From: Edaphobacter sp. 4G125
Lineage (GTDB): Bacteria > Acidobacteriota > Terriglobia > Terriglobales > Acidobacteriaceae
DNA length: 64,000 nucleotides
Direction of reading: 5' to 3'
Assembly (NCBI RefSeq): GCF_014274685.1
Contig: NZ_CP060393.1
Location: 3,159,501-3,223,500, forward strand
In this document: piece by piece, positions 35,342 through 45,357 of the stretch
How the letters are laid out: each line of letters begins with the position of its first letter
How positions within the stretch are numbered: the stretch's first letter is position 1
Notes under the pieces: generated by a model
The model's database searches: none
The model's input: the letters and a program-made list of their open reading frames with translations, nothing else
What the model was told of the DNA's origin: nothing
Made by a program: the position numbers and the translations under genes

Positions 35342-35998
35342 ATGAGTAAAGCCGCTGTATTGGCTTCCTTGAAGAAGATTGGACTGGTTCCGGTGCTGCG
35401 CGCCGAGTCAGTCGAGAAGGCGCTGGCGCTGGCTGAGGCAATTGCTGCCGGTGGCGTAACGGTACTCGAAATCACGATGACAGTCCCTGGAGCCATCCAG
35501 GTGATGCGCAAGCTGGCGGAGCAACGGCCGGACATTCTGATCGGCGCAGGAACGGTGCTTGATCCGGAGACGGCGCGGGCCTGCATTCTGGAAGGCGCGA
35601 AGTTTGTCGTCAGCCCGGCGCTTAACGTGAAGACGATCGAGATGTGCCACCGCTATTCCATCGCTGCCCTACCCGGCGCCCTGACTCCCACCGAGGTGGT
35701 TACGGCGTGGGAAGCAGGCGCAGACGTGGTCAAGATCTTCCCTGCCAGCGCGCTGGGTGGAGCGAAGTATCTCGGTGCACTAAAAGCTCCGCTGCCGCAG
35801 GTGGAGATGATCCCGACCGGAGGTGTCTCTCTGGCGACAGCGAACGACTTCCTGCAGGCTGGAGCATTCGCCCTGGGAGTAGGCGCCGATCTGGTTAACA
35901 CAAAGGCGATGGCAGAAGGCAAGCCCGAGATCGTCACAGAGAGTGCGAAGAAGTATCTCGCCATCGTGAAGGAATTCCAGGCAAAGGCTTCTGCATAA
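35342..35998 (+). CDS. eda: KDPG/KHG aldolase (2-dehydro-3-deoxy-phosphogluconate aldolase)
   Basis: This class I aldolase splits KDPG to pyruvate and glyceraldehyde 3-phosphate. LVPVLRAESVEKAL, TVLEITMTVPGA and IGAGTVLDPETAR are family blocks, and DVVKIFPASALGGAKYL holds the Schiff-base Lys. The ATG at 35342 gives 218 residues, normal length, in preference to the upstream in-frame ATG at 35294, which lies inside the intercistronic hairpin. It completes the kduI-kdgK-eda operon and is followed by a strong terminator. Confidence 0.95.
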   Translation: MSKAAVLASLKKIGLVPVLRAESVEKALALAEAIAAGGVTVLEITMTVPGAIQVMRKLAEQRPDILIGAGTVLDPETARACILEGAKFVVSPALNVKTIEMCHRYSIAALPGALTPTEVVTAWEAGADVVKIFPASALGGAKYLGALKAPLPQVEMIPTGGVSLATANDFLQAGAFALGVGADLVNTKAMAEGKPEIVTESAKKYLAIVKEFQAKASA

Positions 35999-36026
35999 GC
36001 GGGGATTCTGATCTGTTGCCCGCCCA

Positions 36027-36054
36027 AAGAGAGCTCCGAAAAAGGAGCTCTCTT
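36027..36054. terminator. Intrinsic terminator after eda
   Basis: AAGAGAGCTCC (36027-36037) and GGAGCTCTCTT (36044-36054) form a perfect 11-bp stem with a 6-base A-rich loop, followed by CTATTTTGG. Confidence 0.85.
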
Positions 36055-36156
36055 CTATTTTGGCAACCATTCGCGAGATTCTCACGATAGAACTCTCCGA
36101 GAGTTGCTCTAGCACGCAAAATTCGGTATCTTAAGAAGGTTGCACTAAAGCAATGT

Positions 36157-36233
36157 GCGCCCGTAGCTCAGCTGGATAGAGCAACTGGCTACGAACCAGT
36201 AGGTCGGGTGTTCGAATCACTCCGGGCGCACCA
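36157..36233 (+). tRNA. tRNA-Arg(ACG)
   Basis: The 77-nt cloverleaf has encoded CCA, acceptor GCGCCCG/CGGGCGC, and anticodon loop CTACGAA, giving ACG. The wobble A is normally deaminated to inosine by TadA. The gene is identical to tRNA-Arg(TCG) at 25472 except for the wobble base and one compensated T-stem pair. Confidence 0.97.
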
Positions 36234-36310
36234 TATCTTCAAAATTCCCCTTATTAAATTTCCTTTTTATCGCCCTTCCGAAATTCTCATTTCGATATAG
36301 TGCCGCAATA

Positions 36311-36337
36311 AAAATGCGCTCTCAATGAGCGCATTTT
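36311..36337. terminator. Bidirectional intrinsic terminator between tRNA-Arg and mqnE
   Basis: AAAATGCGCT and AGCGCATTTT pair perfectly around a 7-base loop. It serves mqnE on the minus strand (stop at 36388) and can also close the tRNA transcript. Confidence 0.88.
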
Positions 36338-36387
36338 CCGTTCCAGTTATGGAAATAAACCGATTGCAGATACAAGTTCTGTTGAGC

Positions 36388-37578
36388 TTACACGGCGATC
36401 GTAAAAGTATCTTCCGTTCTGGTTACGGCGCGGTACATTGTGTCGCGCTCAAATGGCTCTCGCCCTGCTTCGGTGATAAGACGAACAAGATCTTTTCGTC
36501 TAAGTCCTTGAGGAGTCGTTGCGCCTGCATCGTGATAAATCTTCTCTTCAATCACCGTGCCGTCGATATCATCAGCTCCAAATCGCAGCGAGATCTGCGC
36601 CATCTTGGGCGAAACCATCTGCCAGTAGCTCTTGATGTGAGAGAAGTTATCGAGCATCAGGCGGCTTACAGCGATCTGCTTGATATCCAACATGCCGGTG
36701 GTTCGTGGAATGTGCGCCAAGGCTGTGTTGTCGGGATGGAAGGCCAGCGGGATAAATGTCTGGAAGCCACCCGTGTCGTCTTGAACTTCACGCAACCGCA
36801 AAAGGTGGTCGACCCGGTCTTCATCATTTTCAACATGTCCATAGAGCATGGTGGCATTGGACCGTAGACCGAGCTTATGGGCGGTCCTGGCCGTTTCGAG
36901 CCACTCGGAACCATCGATCTTGTGGTCGCAGATGATATGACGGATGCGATCTGCAAAGATCTCGGCACCGCCTCCGGGGAGTGAGTCCACGCCAGCTGCC
37001 TTCATGCGCTCGAGCGTCTCAGGAATAGTCATCTTGCCTCGTTTGGCGAGGAAAGCAACTTCGACCATCGTGAACGCCTTGATATGGACCTTTGGGAAAC
37101 GTTCCTTCAACCCCCGAACCAGATCCATGAAGTACTCAAAGGGAAGATCCGGATGCAGGCCACCGACGATATGGAACTCTGTTACAGCCTCTGTATAGCC
37201 GTGTCCAGCAGTCTCCCACGCCTCTTCCAACGCCATCGTATAGGTTCCAGCATCGCCCTTCTTTCGGCCAAATGCACAGAGCCTGCAGGAGGCTACGCAG
37301 ACGTTGGTGGGATTGATATGCCGGTTGACGTTAAAGTAGGCCACGTTGCCGTGCAGCTTTTCTCGAACAACGTTTGCCAGCCAACCCACCGCGAGGATAT
37401 CGCCGCTGCGATAGAGACGGACGCCATCTTCGAAGCTCAGCCGTTCGCCGGCCAATACTTTTTCTGCGATCGGTTCGAGAGCTCGATCCTCTGTCTGAAA
37501 GGAATGGCGTGGCCGTATCGGCCACGCCTGAGAGTTCTTCGAAGCGGTTTCTGCGGTCCCGGTCGCGTTTAAGCTCAT
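36388..37578 (-). CDS. mqnE: Aminofutalosine synthase (menaquinone synthesis)
   Basis: MqnE is a radical-SAM enzyme that joins SAM-derived adenosyl radical to a carboxyvinyl-oxybenzoate, giving aminofutalosine in the futalosine route to menaquinone. The cluster motif CVASCRLCAFG is near residue 93, preceded by NRHINPTNVC. FHIVGGLHPDLPFEYFMDLV, IKAFTMVEVAFLAKRG and DSLPGGGAEIFADRI are typical of MqnE. Length is 396 residues. No other mqn gene is in the window. Confidence 0.92.
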   Translation of the reverse strand: MSLNATGTAETASKNSQAWPIRPRHSFQTEDRALEPIAEKVLAGERLSFEDGVRLYRSGDILAVGWLANVVREKLHGNVAYFNVNRHINPTNVCVASCRLCAFGRKKGDAGTYTMALEEAWETAGHGYTEAVTEFHIVGGLHPDLPFEYFMDLVRGLKERFPKVHIKAFTMVEVAFLAKRGKMTIPETLERMKAAGVDSLPGGGAEIFADRIRHIICDHKIDGSEWLETARTAHKLGLRSNATMLYGHVENDEDRVDHLLRLREVQDDTGGFQTFIPLAFHPDNTALAHIPRTTGMLDIKQIAVSRLMLDNFSHIKSYWQMVSPKMAQISLRFGADDIDGTVIEEKIYHDAGATTPQGLRRKDLVRLITEAGREPFERDTMYRAVTRTEDTFTIAV

Positions 37579-37605
37579 GGGACTATTCTAATCCTTCGCT
37601 CCCGA

Positions 37606-39636
37606 TCAATTTCCACCCTTTGCGACATCGTCAGAGTTCACCATTTGTGGCTGAATGACCACACCATCAAACAGGGTCGCAGCCACAAGGTGATCGCCCA
37701 TGGGGCGCAACAGGCGAAGGTTCCATCCTGTATTCCAGTAGGTCACCTTCTTGTCGGGCAGGTGGGCAGAAAACGCGATGGTGGTCGAGCTGTTGGCTGT
37801 AATCAGCACTCTCTGATCTTTCTCGTCATAGAAGATGCTGTTCACGTCCCGCACAAAGAGATTGTGGACGACGTGCCAACTGGCTCCCTTATCTTCTGAG
37901 TGATAGATTCCTTCGCGTCCTCCGATCCAGAGGCCGCCAAAGCCATCAACCGCAACGGCTGTAATCTGGGTCAGCTCCGAGGGAGCAGTAACCGGGTTCC
38001 ACGTATGTCCATCATCAACCGAGAGGAGTGCCTTGGAGAGTGAGGCGGCCAGGATGGTCGATTTCGAGGATGCAATCGAATACCAGACGTGTCCCTGTGG
38101 ATCAGTGACGATGTTCCAGGTCAGGCCGTTGTCCATGCTCTTGAGAAGCCCGTCGGCGGTCGCAGCAAATGTCTGGGCTCCGTCGCGGGTAAAACCAAAG
38201 ACTGATCCATCGAAGAGCTTTACAGGCACTGGAGCTTTTTTAGGCGGTGCAACTTTCACAACGACCTTACGTCCGTTACGGATCACCGTTTTTGTAACGG
38301 GTGGAGGTGGAGGAGGCTCAGGAAGAGCCAGGGAAACTTTATCGACTTTGCTCCATACTTCGCCATTCAGGCGGTAGATTCCGTGTCGGGTTCCGGCGAG
38401 CAAAGTTCCATCCGAAGCTTGTCCGAGGCTCAGGACATCATGGGCCTCGAGTCCGCCGTTCTTCTGGGCCCAGGTCAGGCCACCATCCTTGCTGAAGAAC
38501 ACCCCACCCCACGCCTTGTCATTGACGAGGCCGACGTAGATGGTTCCAGGCTGCCGGAAGTCTTCTACATAGGAAGTAATCTGCCGGGAAGTAAACCCAT
38601 TGTTGGTCGGCCTGAAACTTGCACCGCCATCGTTTGAGACAAGAACACCGCCACGATCCGTCGCCAGAAGCATGCGGTTTGTGTTCTTCGGATCGATGAA
38701 GACGTCATTTACGATCAACTCCGGACCTGTCGTGCGAATCCAGGTCTTTCCAGAATCTGAGGTACGGTACAGACCTTCCGTCGTACCGGCGAAGACGATG
38801 TTCTGATGCTGTGGGTCCTGCATCAGGACGCGGGTCCTGCGGGCCGTTGAGGGGATTCCCTGGATCTTCTGGAATCGGGCACCGGCAGTTTCGCTCTTGT
38901 AGATTCCGGAGCACGCGCTGGCATAGACCACATTGGGATCTTTGGGATCGATAATGATGGAGAACACGTCAGAGTCATCGATCACGCCTTCCTTAATGTT
39001 CGACCAGTGCGCCCCATCGTCCATCGTCTTCCAGGGAAGATGCCAGGTTCCGGCATAGATGATCTTTGGATCACGAGGATCGATCGCGATGGACTCGACT
39101 TCGTGGATCTCGATGCTTCCCTCCGGGCTGATGAGCTTCCAGTGATCTCCACCGTCGGTGCTCTTGTAGACGCCTTTGAGGGTTCCGGCTACAAGCGTCT
39201 TCGGATCGGAGGGGGCACTGACGAGAGCACGGACAGACTGACCTTTCATCTCCGCGTCAACGTTCCACGTCACACCACCGTCATTGCTGACATATAGACC
39301 TCCGTCGGTGCTGCTCAGCACCCACGCGCCTACGACGATGTGCTTAGGATTGGAGGAATCGATGATGATGTCATCCAGAACGAGGTCATCCCGCTTTCCT
39401 ACAAGAGCGAGACGCTTCCAATCGGCACCGCCGTTTCGTGATTCATAGATCCAACCGTTGACCGAACCAAGGTAGAGATGCTGCGAGTCCTGGGGATCGG
39501 CAGCAAAGGAACGGGCATCTCCGCCATTGGGCCCAAAGGAGAGCCAGTCGTGAGAGGCAGCTTTTGACGGGACGGAAAAGCCGATCAGAGTCAGAAAGAG
39601 AGCAAGAAAGGGTATTTGTCTATATGGGCGTCGCAT
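37606..39636 (-). CDS. Secreted sortilin/BNR-repeat beta-propeller protein
   Basis: A signal peptide (residues 1-27, ending SKAAS) precedes many BNR/Asp-box blades of the form YVSNDGGVTW, VYKSTDGGDHW, LYRTSDSGKTW and GVFFSKDGGLTW. A Pro-rich linker (PEPPPPPPVTKTV, then basic VRNGRKVVVKV-like sequence) near residue 450 divides two propeller parts. Related proteins include sortilin/Ycf48-like and glycosidase-like propellers. No catalytic glycosidase residues are evident. Role is unknown, probably extracytoplasmic binding. 676 residues. Confidence 0.8.
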   Translation of the reverse strand: MRRPYRQIPFLALFLTLIGFSVPSKAASHDWLSFGPNGGDARSFAADPQDSQHLYLGSVNGWIYESRNGGADWKRLALVGKRDDLVLDDIIIDSSNPKHIVVGAWVLSSTDGGLYVSNDGGVTWNVDAEMKGQSVRALVSAPSDPKTLVAGTLKGVYKSTDGGDHWKLISPEGSIEIHEVESIAIDPRDPKIIYAGTWHLPWKTMDDGAHWSNIKEGVIDDSDVFSIIIDPKDPNVVYASACSGIYKSETAGARFQKIQGIPSTARRTRVLMQDPQHQNIVFAGTTEGLYRTSDSGKTWIRTTGPELIVNDVFIDPKNTNRMLLATDRGGVLVSNDGGASFRPTNNGFTSRQITSYVEDFRQPGTIYVGLVNDKAWGGVFFSKDGGLTWAQKNGGLEAHDVLSLGQASDGTLLAGTRHGIYRLNGEVWSKVDKVSLALPEPPPPPPVTKTVIRNGRKVVVKVAPPKKAPVPVKLFDGSVFGFTRDGAQTFAATADGLLKSMDNGLTWNIVTDPQGHVWYSIASSKSTILAASLSKALLSVDDGHTWNPVTAPSELTQITAVAVDGFGGLWIGGREGIYHSEDKGASWHVVHNLFVRDVNSIFYDEKDQRVLITANSSTTIAFSAHLPDKKVTYWNTGWNLRLLRPMGDHLVAATLFDGVVIQPQMVNSDDVAKGGN

Positions 39637-39690
39637 AGGTCCTATGAGCGTTTAACCGAGGCTCAGCCTTAATGTTAGCGAACAATGCAA

Positions 39691-39727
39691 CAAAAAAGGC
39701 TGACCGGGTTGATTCCCGGTCAGCCTT
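39691..39727 (-). terminator. Intrinsic terminator of the OmpA-like gene
   Basis: A perfect 13-bp stem (AAGGCTGACCGGG and its complement, 6-base loop) is followed on the minus strand by a T-run. It lies 22 bases past the stop codon of the OmpA-like gene. Confidence 0.9.
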
Positions 39728-39749
39728 GATTGCTTAGCGATTGATTTGA

Positions 39750-41375
39750 TTACTTCTTCTTGTGGTGAACCGCTGCACGGCGGGTCCGCGGAACAGCCTT
39801 GACGCTCTCGCTGACTGGCGTGAGGCCCGTCTCGTCGAGTGTTGCGCCCGTCGGGATCAAGGTCGAGGTAACGGTCTTGCCATCCTGCGGTCCGGTGTAG
39901 ACCGAGATACGGCTCGAGTCGATGCCCTTCTCCTTCACAAGGTAGTCCTTCGTGTTGACAGCGCGGGAAGCAGCAGCCTTATCAGCGCCCTTCTCGTTGC
40001 TGGCGGAGTGACCAACCACAGCGAGCTTCGCATCCGAGGAGCGCTGCAGGTTGAGAGCCACTTCGTCAAGGCAGGCCTTCGCTTCATTGTCGACGCGGGT
40101 CGGACGACGCTTGTCACGCTCGAAGTTGATCGAGCAGAGAGCCGAGGTCGTGGGAGCCGGAGGAGCCGGAGGAGCGTTGACCGTCACAGTCGCAGTGCAG
40201 GAAGCCGACTGGCCCTTGTCATCCACCACGTTTGCCGTCACCGTAATCGTTCCGGGGGCTGCACCAGTGGTGTTCAGAGTTGCGGTGGAAGTGTTTCCAG
40301 TAACCGATCCAGCCGTGGAACTATAGCTGTAGGTCAGAGGACGGTTCTGTGGGCTGACACCCTGAGCCGTGATCGTCGAGGAGTCGCCAGGAGCCACAGT
40401 CGACGGGTTCGCCGAGCAGGTGACCGTCGGCGGCTGGAACTGCTGGATCGTGAACGGGGCCGAGCAGTCTGCCATCTCGCCAGGCTTGTTGCCTTCGGAG
40501 ACATGGCCCTTGACGTTGTAGCTGCCAGGAGCAAGGTTCGTAGTCGTCACGTTGGCGGTGTTCTCCGTGCCGGAAACAGTGCCACCGTCGGTCGTCCAGT
40601 TGTAGGTCGCCGTTTTCTTCGGGTTCAGATTAGCAGCGGTTCCCGTTACGGTGATCGGGTCACCCGGATAGGCCGTTGCAGGCGAAGCCGAGCAGCTAAA
40701 GGTAACCGGAGGAGGAGGAATGATGTGACCGAAATGCGTCACGATACCCGTGCTTAGATCCACGCCGCTGAGGTTGGCGCGTCCGCCGGTCGGACCGCTG
40801 GGCGGAGGATTGTAGGGGCCAAAGTTGGCATGAACGTAGCGGTAGTCAGCCTCAAAGAGACGGAACGAGAAGCGGTTATTCCAGAACGGAAGATCGTAAT
40901 CCATTCCGCCGCCAGCCGTAAGGGTCGGTCCCCAGGTCCAGGGGTTGTGATACTGGAATGAACGATAGGAGTTGGGACCTACCAGCTTTGCTCCGCCGGC
41001 CAAGCCGTGAGCAAAGAGAGTGAAGTTCTGCATGGGCGCGCGGAAGATCGGACCCGCCGAAGCGCTGTACAGACCATCATTCTTTCCATCGGGATGGGCA
41101 ACGAAGTTGACCTCTCCGCCGAAGTACTTATTAAAGTAGTATGCGCCGCTGCCAATGGCTCCCAGATCGATGGAGCTGTAATTGACTCCCAATGGCTTCA
41201 ACTGGCCGTGGGCTCCAAAATAGGAGTATCCCGTGAAGAGGTCAAAACGGGAGGGGTTCGGCCCCGCAGGGGCGGCTGTGCTGGGAGTCTGCGCACCCAG
41301 ACTCGCGACTCCAAGGCTGACTGCACATGCAGCCAGTACGAACCGGCCAAAACTACGTAAAGGGCTATAAACCAT
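39750..41375 (-). CDS. Outer-membrane beta-barrel protein with two Ig-like domains and an OmpA-like C-terminus
   Basis: From the ATG at 41375 (GGAGG 7 bases upstream) come a signal peptide ending near SLGAQ, then a barrel-like region (FDLFTGYSYFGAHGQ, FSFRLFEADYRYVHANFGPY). Two PKD/Ig-like modules of about 90 residues follow, each starting TxxCSANPSTVAPGDS-like with paired cysteines. The last 130 residues are OmpA-like (INFERDKRRPTRVDNEAK, LAVVGHSASNEKG) and would bind peptidoglycan. The C-terminus is basic (HHKKK). Such proteins are common in Acidobacteriota; the function is probably envelope tethering. Confidence 0.8.
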   Translation of the reverse strand: MVYSPLRSFGRFVLAACAVSLGVASLGAQTPSTAAPAGPNPSRFDLFTGYSYFGAHGQLKPLGVNYSSIDLGAIGSGAYYFNKYFGGEVNFVAHPDGKNDGLYSASAGPIFRAPMQNFTLFAHGLAGGAKLVGPNSYRSFQYHNPWTWGPTLTAGGGMDYDLPFWNNRFSFRLFEADYRYVHANFGPYNPPPSGPTGGRANLSGVDLSTGIVTHFGHIIPPPPVTFSCSASPATAYPGDPITVTGTAANLNPKKTATYNWTTDGGTVSGTENTANVTTTNLAPGSYNVKGHVSEGNKPGEMADCSAPFTIQQFQPPTVTCSANPSTVAPGDSSTITAQGVSPQNRPLTYSYSSTAGSVTGNTSTATLNTTGAAPGTITVTANVVDDKGQSASCTATVTVNAPPAPPAPTTSALCSINFERDKRRPTRVDNEAKACLDEVALNLQRSSDAKLAVVGHSASNEKGADKAAASRAVNTKDYLVKEKGIDSSRISVYTGPQDGKTVTSTLIPTGATLDETGLTPVSESVKAVPRTRRAAVHHKKK

Positions 41376-41592
41376 TAGACTTCCTCCGCTCAAAATTCCT
41401 TCCAGATTTTCAGGAGCTTTTTCAGCTCGATGTTTGTTGGCTATGTTGCTTCGATTCAGTAAAGCTTACCGCAGTTGCTAACCGTACCGGTAAAAAATAC
41501 TCTCCGGAAACTATATTTTCAATGGTTTACCCATTGTGCACTGGGTAACTCTCCAGGGAGAATCTTCCCAGTTATTATGGTGGCGTGCAATA
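41376..41592. other. Intergenic region between nuoB and the OmpA-like gene
   Basis: The 217-base gap holds the OmpA-like promoter and possible end of the nuoB transcript. Short dyads include TACCGGTA (41487-41494). No strong terminator or gene is visible. Confidence 0.3.
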
Positions 41593-42210
41593 TCAGGCAA
41601 GATTGAGTGTCTTTTTCACAGTTCCGCGTTCGTGCTGTATCTTCTCTTGTAACAATGTGATAGCGTACAACAGCTGCTCCGGGCGAGGCGGGCAGCCTGG
41701 CACGTAGATATCCACAGGAATCACCTGGTTGACCCCCTGAAGCAGGGCGTAATTGTTGAATACCCCGCCTGAGGTGGCACAGGCTCCCATCGAAATGACC
41801 CACTTCGGTTCCGGCATCTGCTCATAAAGGCGTCGGATCACCGGTGCCATCTTTTGCGAGACGCGGCCGGCGATGATCATCAAGTCGCTTTGGCGAGGAG
41901 ATGGCCGAAAGACTTCTGCCCCAAACCGGGCGATATCGTATCGCGAACCACCCATCGACATCATTTCGATCGCGCAGCAGGCCAGACCAAAGGTCATCGG
42001 CCAAACCGAGTTCTTTCGTACCCAGTTGATGGCAGCATCCAGTGACGCCAGAACGATTCCCTCTGGCTGGTCGTATCCCCAGTTGACCTCCTTCAGTTTT
42101 TCCTGGTTCTTGGCAAAACTGTCGAGACTGCCAAAGAGATACCGGTCTCCCTTTTGGGGAACTTCAGTGGGGCGCCCGCTACTCGTATTTTCTGCCGATC
42201 CTGTACTCAT
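41593..42210 (-). CDS. nuoB: NADH-quinone oxidoreductase subunit B (lone copy)
   Basis: NuoB carries the N2 4Fe-4S cluster of respiratory complex I. The ligands are seen in [27 protein letters not shown] and [15 protein letters not shown]. Length 205 is normal. No other nuo gene adjoins it; instead it follows glnD in the same direction with an 79-base gap. Either the nuo genes are scattered in this genome or this is a second copy. Confidence 0.93.
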   Translation of the reverse strand: MSTGSAENTSSGRPTEVPQKGDRYLFGSLDSFAKNQEKLKEVNWGYDQPEGIVLASLDAAINWVRKNSVWPMTFGLACCAIEMMSMGGSRYDIARFGAEVFRPSPRQSDLMIIAGRVSQKMAPVIRRLYEQMPEPKWVISMGACATSGGVFNNYALLQGVNQVIPVDIYVPGCPPRPEQLLYAITLLQEKIQHERGTVKKTLNLA

Positions 42211-42289
42211 ACATAAATAATAAAGCTCTTACAGAGCTCCGGCGCGATCATTCTTCCTTCGGGAGAAAGAACTCTTTCCTTTTGTCCTT

Positions 42290-44911
42290 TTATCGCGCAT
42301 TTTCTTCCATCGCTTGGAGCAGAGTTGCCCGGAGGGCTTGCTGCTGTCCTTCGTCCAGCTTGCTTCCCTGATAAGTCAGGTAAAACACATCGATTGCAGT
42401 TTCTCCCTCGGTGTCCACCAGGGCCACTTCAATGTTGCAGCCGCGGGCTGCGATGGTGAGACTGAGTGCGCGGAGAAGGCCCGGCAGGTCCTGGGCGATC
42501 ACCTCAAGCAATGTGCTATGAGAGGAGCCTTCGTTATTGAACTCCACTCGCGATTCAACAACCACCTTCGGCTTTTTTCGAGACCGTCTACGACCGCTAA
42601 GCAGCTTCTCCACCGGAACAGTTCCAGTCATTACGTCGTAGATGCTTCGCACAAATCTTTCATGCTCAGAGGTATTCATCTCCAGCGTTCTGAAGCTGTC
42701 CGTAAACCGAAAGCTGTCAACGACGATTCCCTGCTGGTTCGAGAACGCATCTGCCGTCACGATATTCATTCCCCAGGCAGCAAGGGCACCGGTCATGTTG
42801 GCAAAGAGGAGCTCCCGATCCGGCGTGACGACCGTGAGCTCGCTGGTGGTGGGGCTGTACCGAAAGTCCAACTGGACGCGATCTTTCTGCAGTCTCTCTG
42901 CCATATGAAAATGCGTGCGGGTCTGCTCGGGTGAACGCGTGAGCACATAGCGTTCGGGAAAGCCTTCGAGAAACTGTGCCACCTCTGCCCGCTGATCTGG
43001 AACGAGAGCGGATACACGCGCGACAAGCTCCTTGGCTTCCTGGGCGACGACACGCTCATCATCGACGCTGCGGTCCAGGTAGTTTGCCGTAGCGATATAA
43101 AGTCGCCAGAGGTTCTCCGCCTTCCACGGAGTGAGCGCATCGGGATGCACGGCCTGAATATCCGCATAGGTGAATAACGCCAGCATACGAAGACGTTCTG
43201 GCGTGTGGACCCTGGCCGCGAATGCCCGTACCGTCTCCATGTCGAAGATGTCGCGCCTCAAAGCGAGGGACATCTCAAGATGCCCTTCAATCACATTCAG
43301 AACCAGCTCGCTCTCGTAGGAGTCCAGCTCGAGGCGGGCTAACAGGCCGCGGGCCATGTGTGCACTCTCCTCGGCGTGGCTGCCGGTATCGCGCCCTTTG
43401 CCGGTGTCATGGAGCAGGGCCACCAGATACAGCAGGCCGGGATGAGGAAGTTCGCGCAGGACCGATCCAAAACGGAACTCCCATTCTGTGGATGATCCTC
43501 GCTCCAGCTTCGAAACGGGAGGGGCTGCTTCAAGTTTGTGCAGGGTATCGATGAGCACAAAGGTATGCTCATCCACGGTGTAGCGGTGATAGGCATCGCG
43601 GACAACGAGCGCATCGATTCCATGAAACTCCGGAACCAGAAGTTCCAGAATTCCCATTGCATGCATGATGCGAAGAGCGTCTCCTGCATATTGCCCAAGC
43701 AGAATTTTCTGGAGCGCATTCCATAGCGCCGGACCTTCTTCGAGGTTAGTGGAAAGCGGGGCTAACGCATGAGAAAGTCTCTCCTCCGTCTCTCTCTCCA
43801 GTGCGTATCCGGTATGCGCCATCACGACAAAGAGAGCAAAAACGACCTCAGGATCGTGCTCCGGAACCTGTCCCGGACGCTGCGGTTGATCCAGGATGAT
43901 CTGTCCGCGCTCGACTCTGAGTCCGGGAGCAATGTGTTCGACTTTCTCTCGCTTCAGGCCAAATTTTTTCGGTGGCTTTGTTGGAAATAAGTCCTCCACG
44001 CGGCGTTTGAGGGTTCTTTCGATGCGGCGCGCATAACGGAAATAAAGGCGCATCCAATACGCTGCATCCACTGGCTGACTATCATGGTTACCGAGCCCGA
44101 TCGCGGCTTCAGCGGCGGCATCCTGCGCCTGCCAATCCAAGGTGTTGTCATCGCGCTCATGGCGATAGTGAAGAAAGCATCGTACCAGGCGCAAAAACTC
44201 GATGGCCTGCTGAAACTCTGTGTGCTGACTGGAAGATGCAGGGTCGTGAGAAGGATCGAGCAGATTCAGCCAGCCAACGACGTGAACATCACGAAGCCCA
44301 CCGGGACAATCCTTAATGTTGGGTTCGAGATGAAACAACGTGCTGCCATATTTGGCATGGCGCTGGCGCGTCAGCTCCAGCAGGCGGCTGATGATCTCTC
44401 GTCGGTCACGCGACAACAGCTTTGGAATCGTCTCGCTGTGAAGCCGTGAGTAAAGCTGGCTGTCTCCGCAGAGCAACCGATGATCCATCAGTGCAAGGGT
44501 GAACTCCGTATTGTCCTCGGAGAGCCGCTCACACTCGTTCAGCTTACGGATCGTCTGGGAGACTCGGATTCCGCAATCCCACATCTCCTGTCCGATATGC
44601 CGGATCGACTCTTTGACCTCCTTCTCATTCGCCTTTGCATCAAGAAGGAAAAGAAGATCGACATCAGAATAGGGAAATAGTTCCTTCCGGCCATAACCGC
44701 CAATGGCCAGCAGGGCTACACCGCTGGCAAGCAGCGCACTGCAATCTGCTGCCTGCTGCCAGAGTCCGAGCACCAACTCGTCGACTGCGGCGGTTCGCGC
44801 AGCGAGGACGGTCGACCCCGAGGATCCCGCCATGAACGAGCCCCGGATCTCGAGCATCTTGCGCTGATATGCGCTACGCCCTTCATCGCCTGTGGACTCG
44901 TTTGCCTGCAT
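42290..44911 (-). CDS. glnD: [Protein-PII] uridylyltransferase / uridylyl-removing enzyme
   Basis: GlnD senses glutamine and adds or removes UMP on PII. The nucleotidyltransferase motif is [22 protein letters not shown] near residue 70. The HD domain ([16 protein letters not shown]) sits near 480, and two ACT domains fill the last 200 residues, with [14 protein letters not shown] and [20 protein letters not shown]. Length 873 matches the family. It lies downstream of its substrate gene glnK. Confidence 0.96.
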   Translation of the reverse strand: MQANESTGDEGRSAYQRKMLEIRGSFMAGSSGSTVLAARTAAVDELVLGLWQQAADCSALLASGVALLAIGGYGRKELFPYSDVDLLFLLDAKANEKEVKESIRHIGQEMWDCGIRVSQTIRKLNECERLSEDNTEFTLALMDHRLLCGDSQLYSRLHSETIPKLLSRDRREIISRLLELTRQRHAKYGSTLFHLEPNIKDCPGGLRDVHVVGWLNLLDPSHDPASSSQHTEFQQAIEFLRLVRCFLHYRHERDDNTLDWQAQDAAAEAAIGLGNHDSQPVDAAYWMRLYFRYARRIERTLKRRVEDLFPTKPPKKFGLKREKVEHIAPGLRVERGQIILDQPQRPGQVPEHDPEVVFALFVVMAHTGYALERETEERLSHALAPLSTNLEEGPALWNALQKILLGQYAGDALRIMHAMGILELLVPEFHGIDALVVRDAYHRYTVDEHTFVLIDTLHKLEAAPPVSKLERGSSTEWEFRFGSVLRELPHPGLLYLVALLHDTGKGRDTGSHAEESAHMARGLLARLELDSYESELVLNVIEGHLEMSLALRRDIFDMETVRAFAARVHTPERLRMLALFTYADIQAVHPDALTPWKAENLWRLYIATANYLDRSVDDERVVAQEAKELVARVSALVPDQRAEVAQFLEGFPERYVLTRSPEQTRTHFHMAERLQKDRVQLDFRYSPTTSELTVVTPDRELLFANMTGALAAWGMNIVTADAFSNQQGIVVDSFRFTDSFRTLEMNTSEHERFVRSIYDVMTGTVPVEKLLSGRRRSRKKPKVVVESRVEFNNEGSSHSTLLEVIAQDLPGLLRALSLTIAARGCNIEVALVDTEGETAIDVFYLTYQGSKLDEGQQQALRATLLQAMEENAR

Positions 44912-44984
44912 TTCCTCTCCAAGTCTTCAGGACCTGTTGGCCCGACGTCCGCTCACGCTTAACGGTTGCCCGCACAGACACTAC

Positions 44985-45338
<354 letters not shown>

Positions 45339-45357
45339 TCAGGCCCATGCCCTGTTT

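Noticed and set aside
39762..40757. Plus-strand open frame of 331 codons across the OmpA-like gene
   Set aside because: Arg/Ser-rich antisense product with no signal peptide or fold; the minus-strand protein is well supported.
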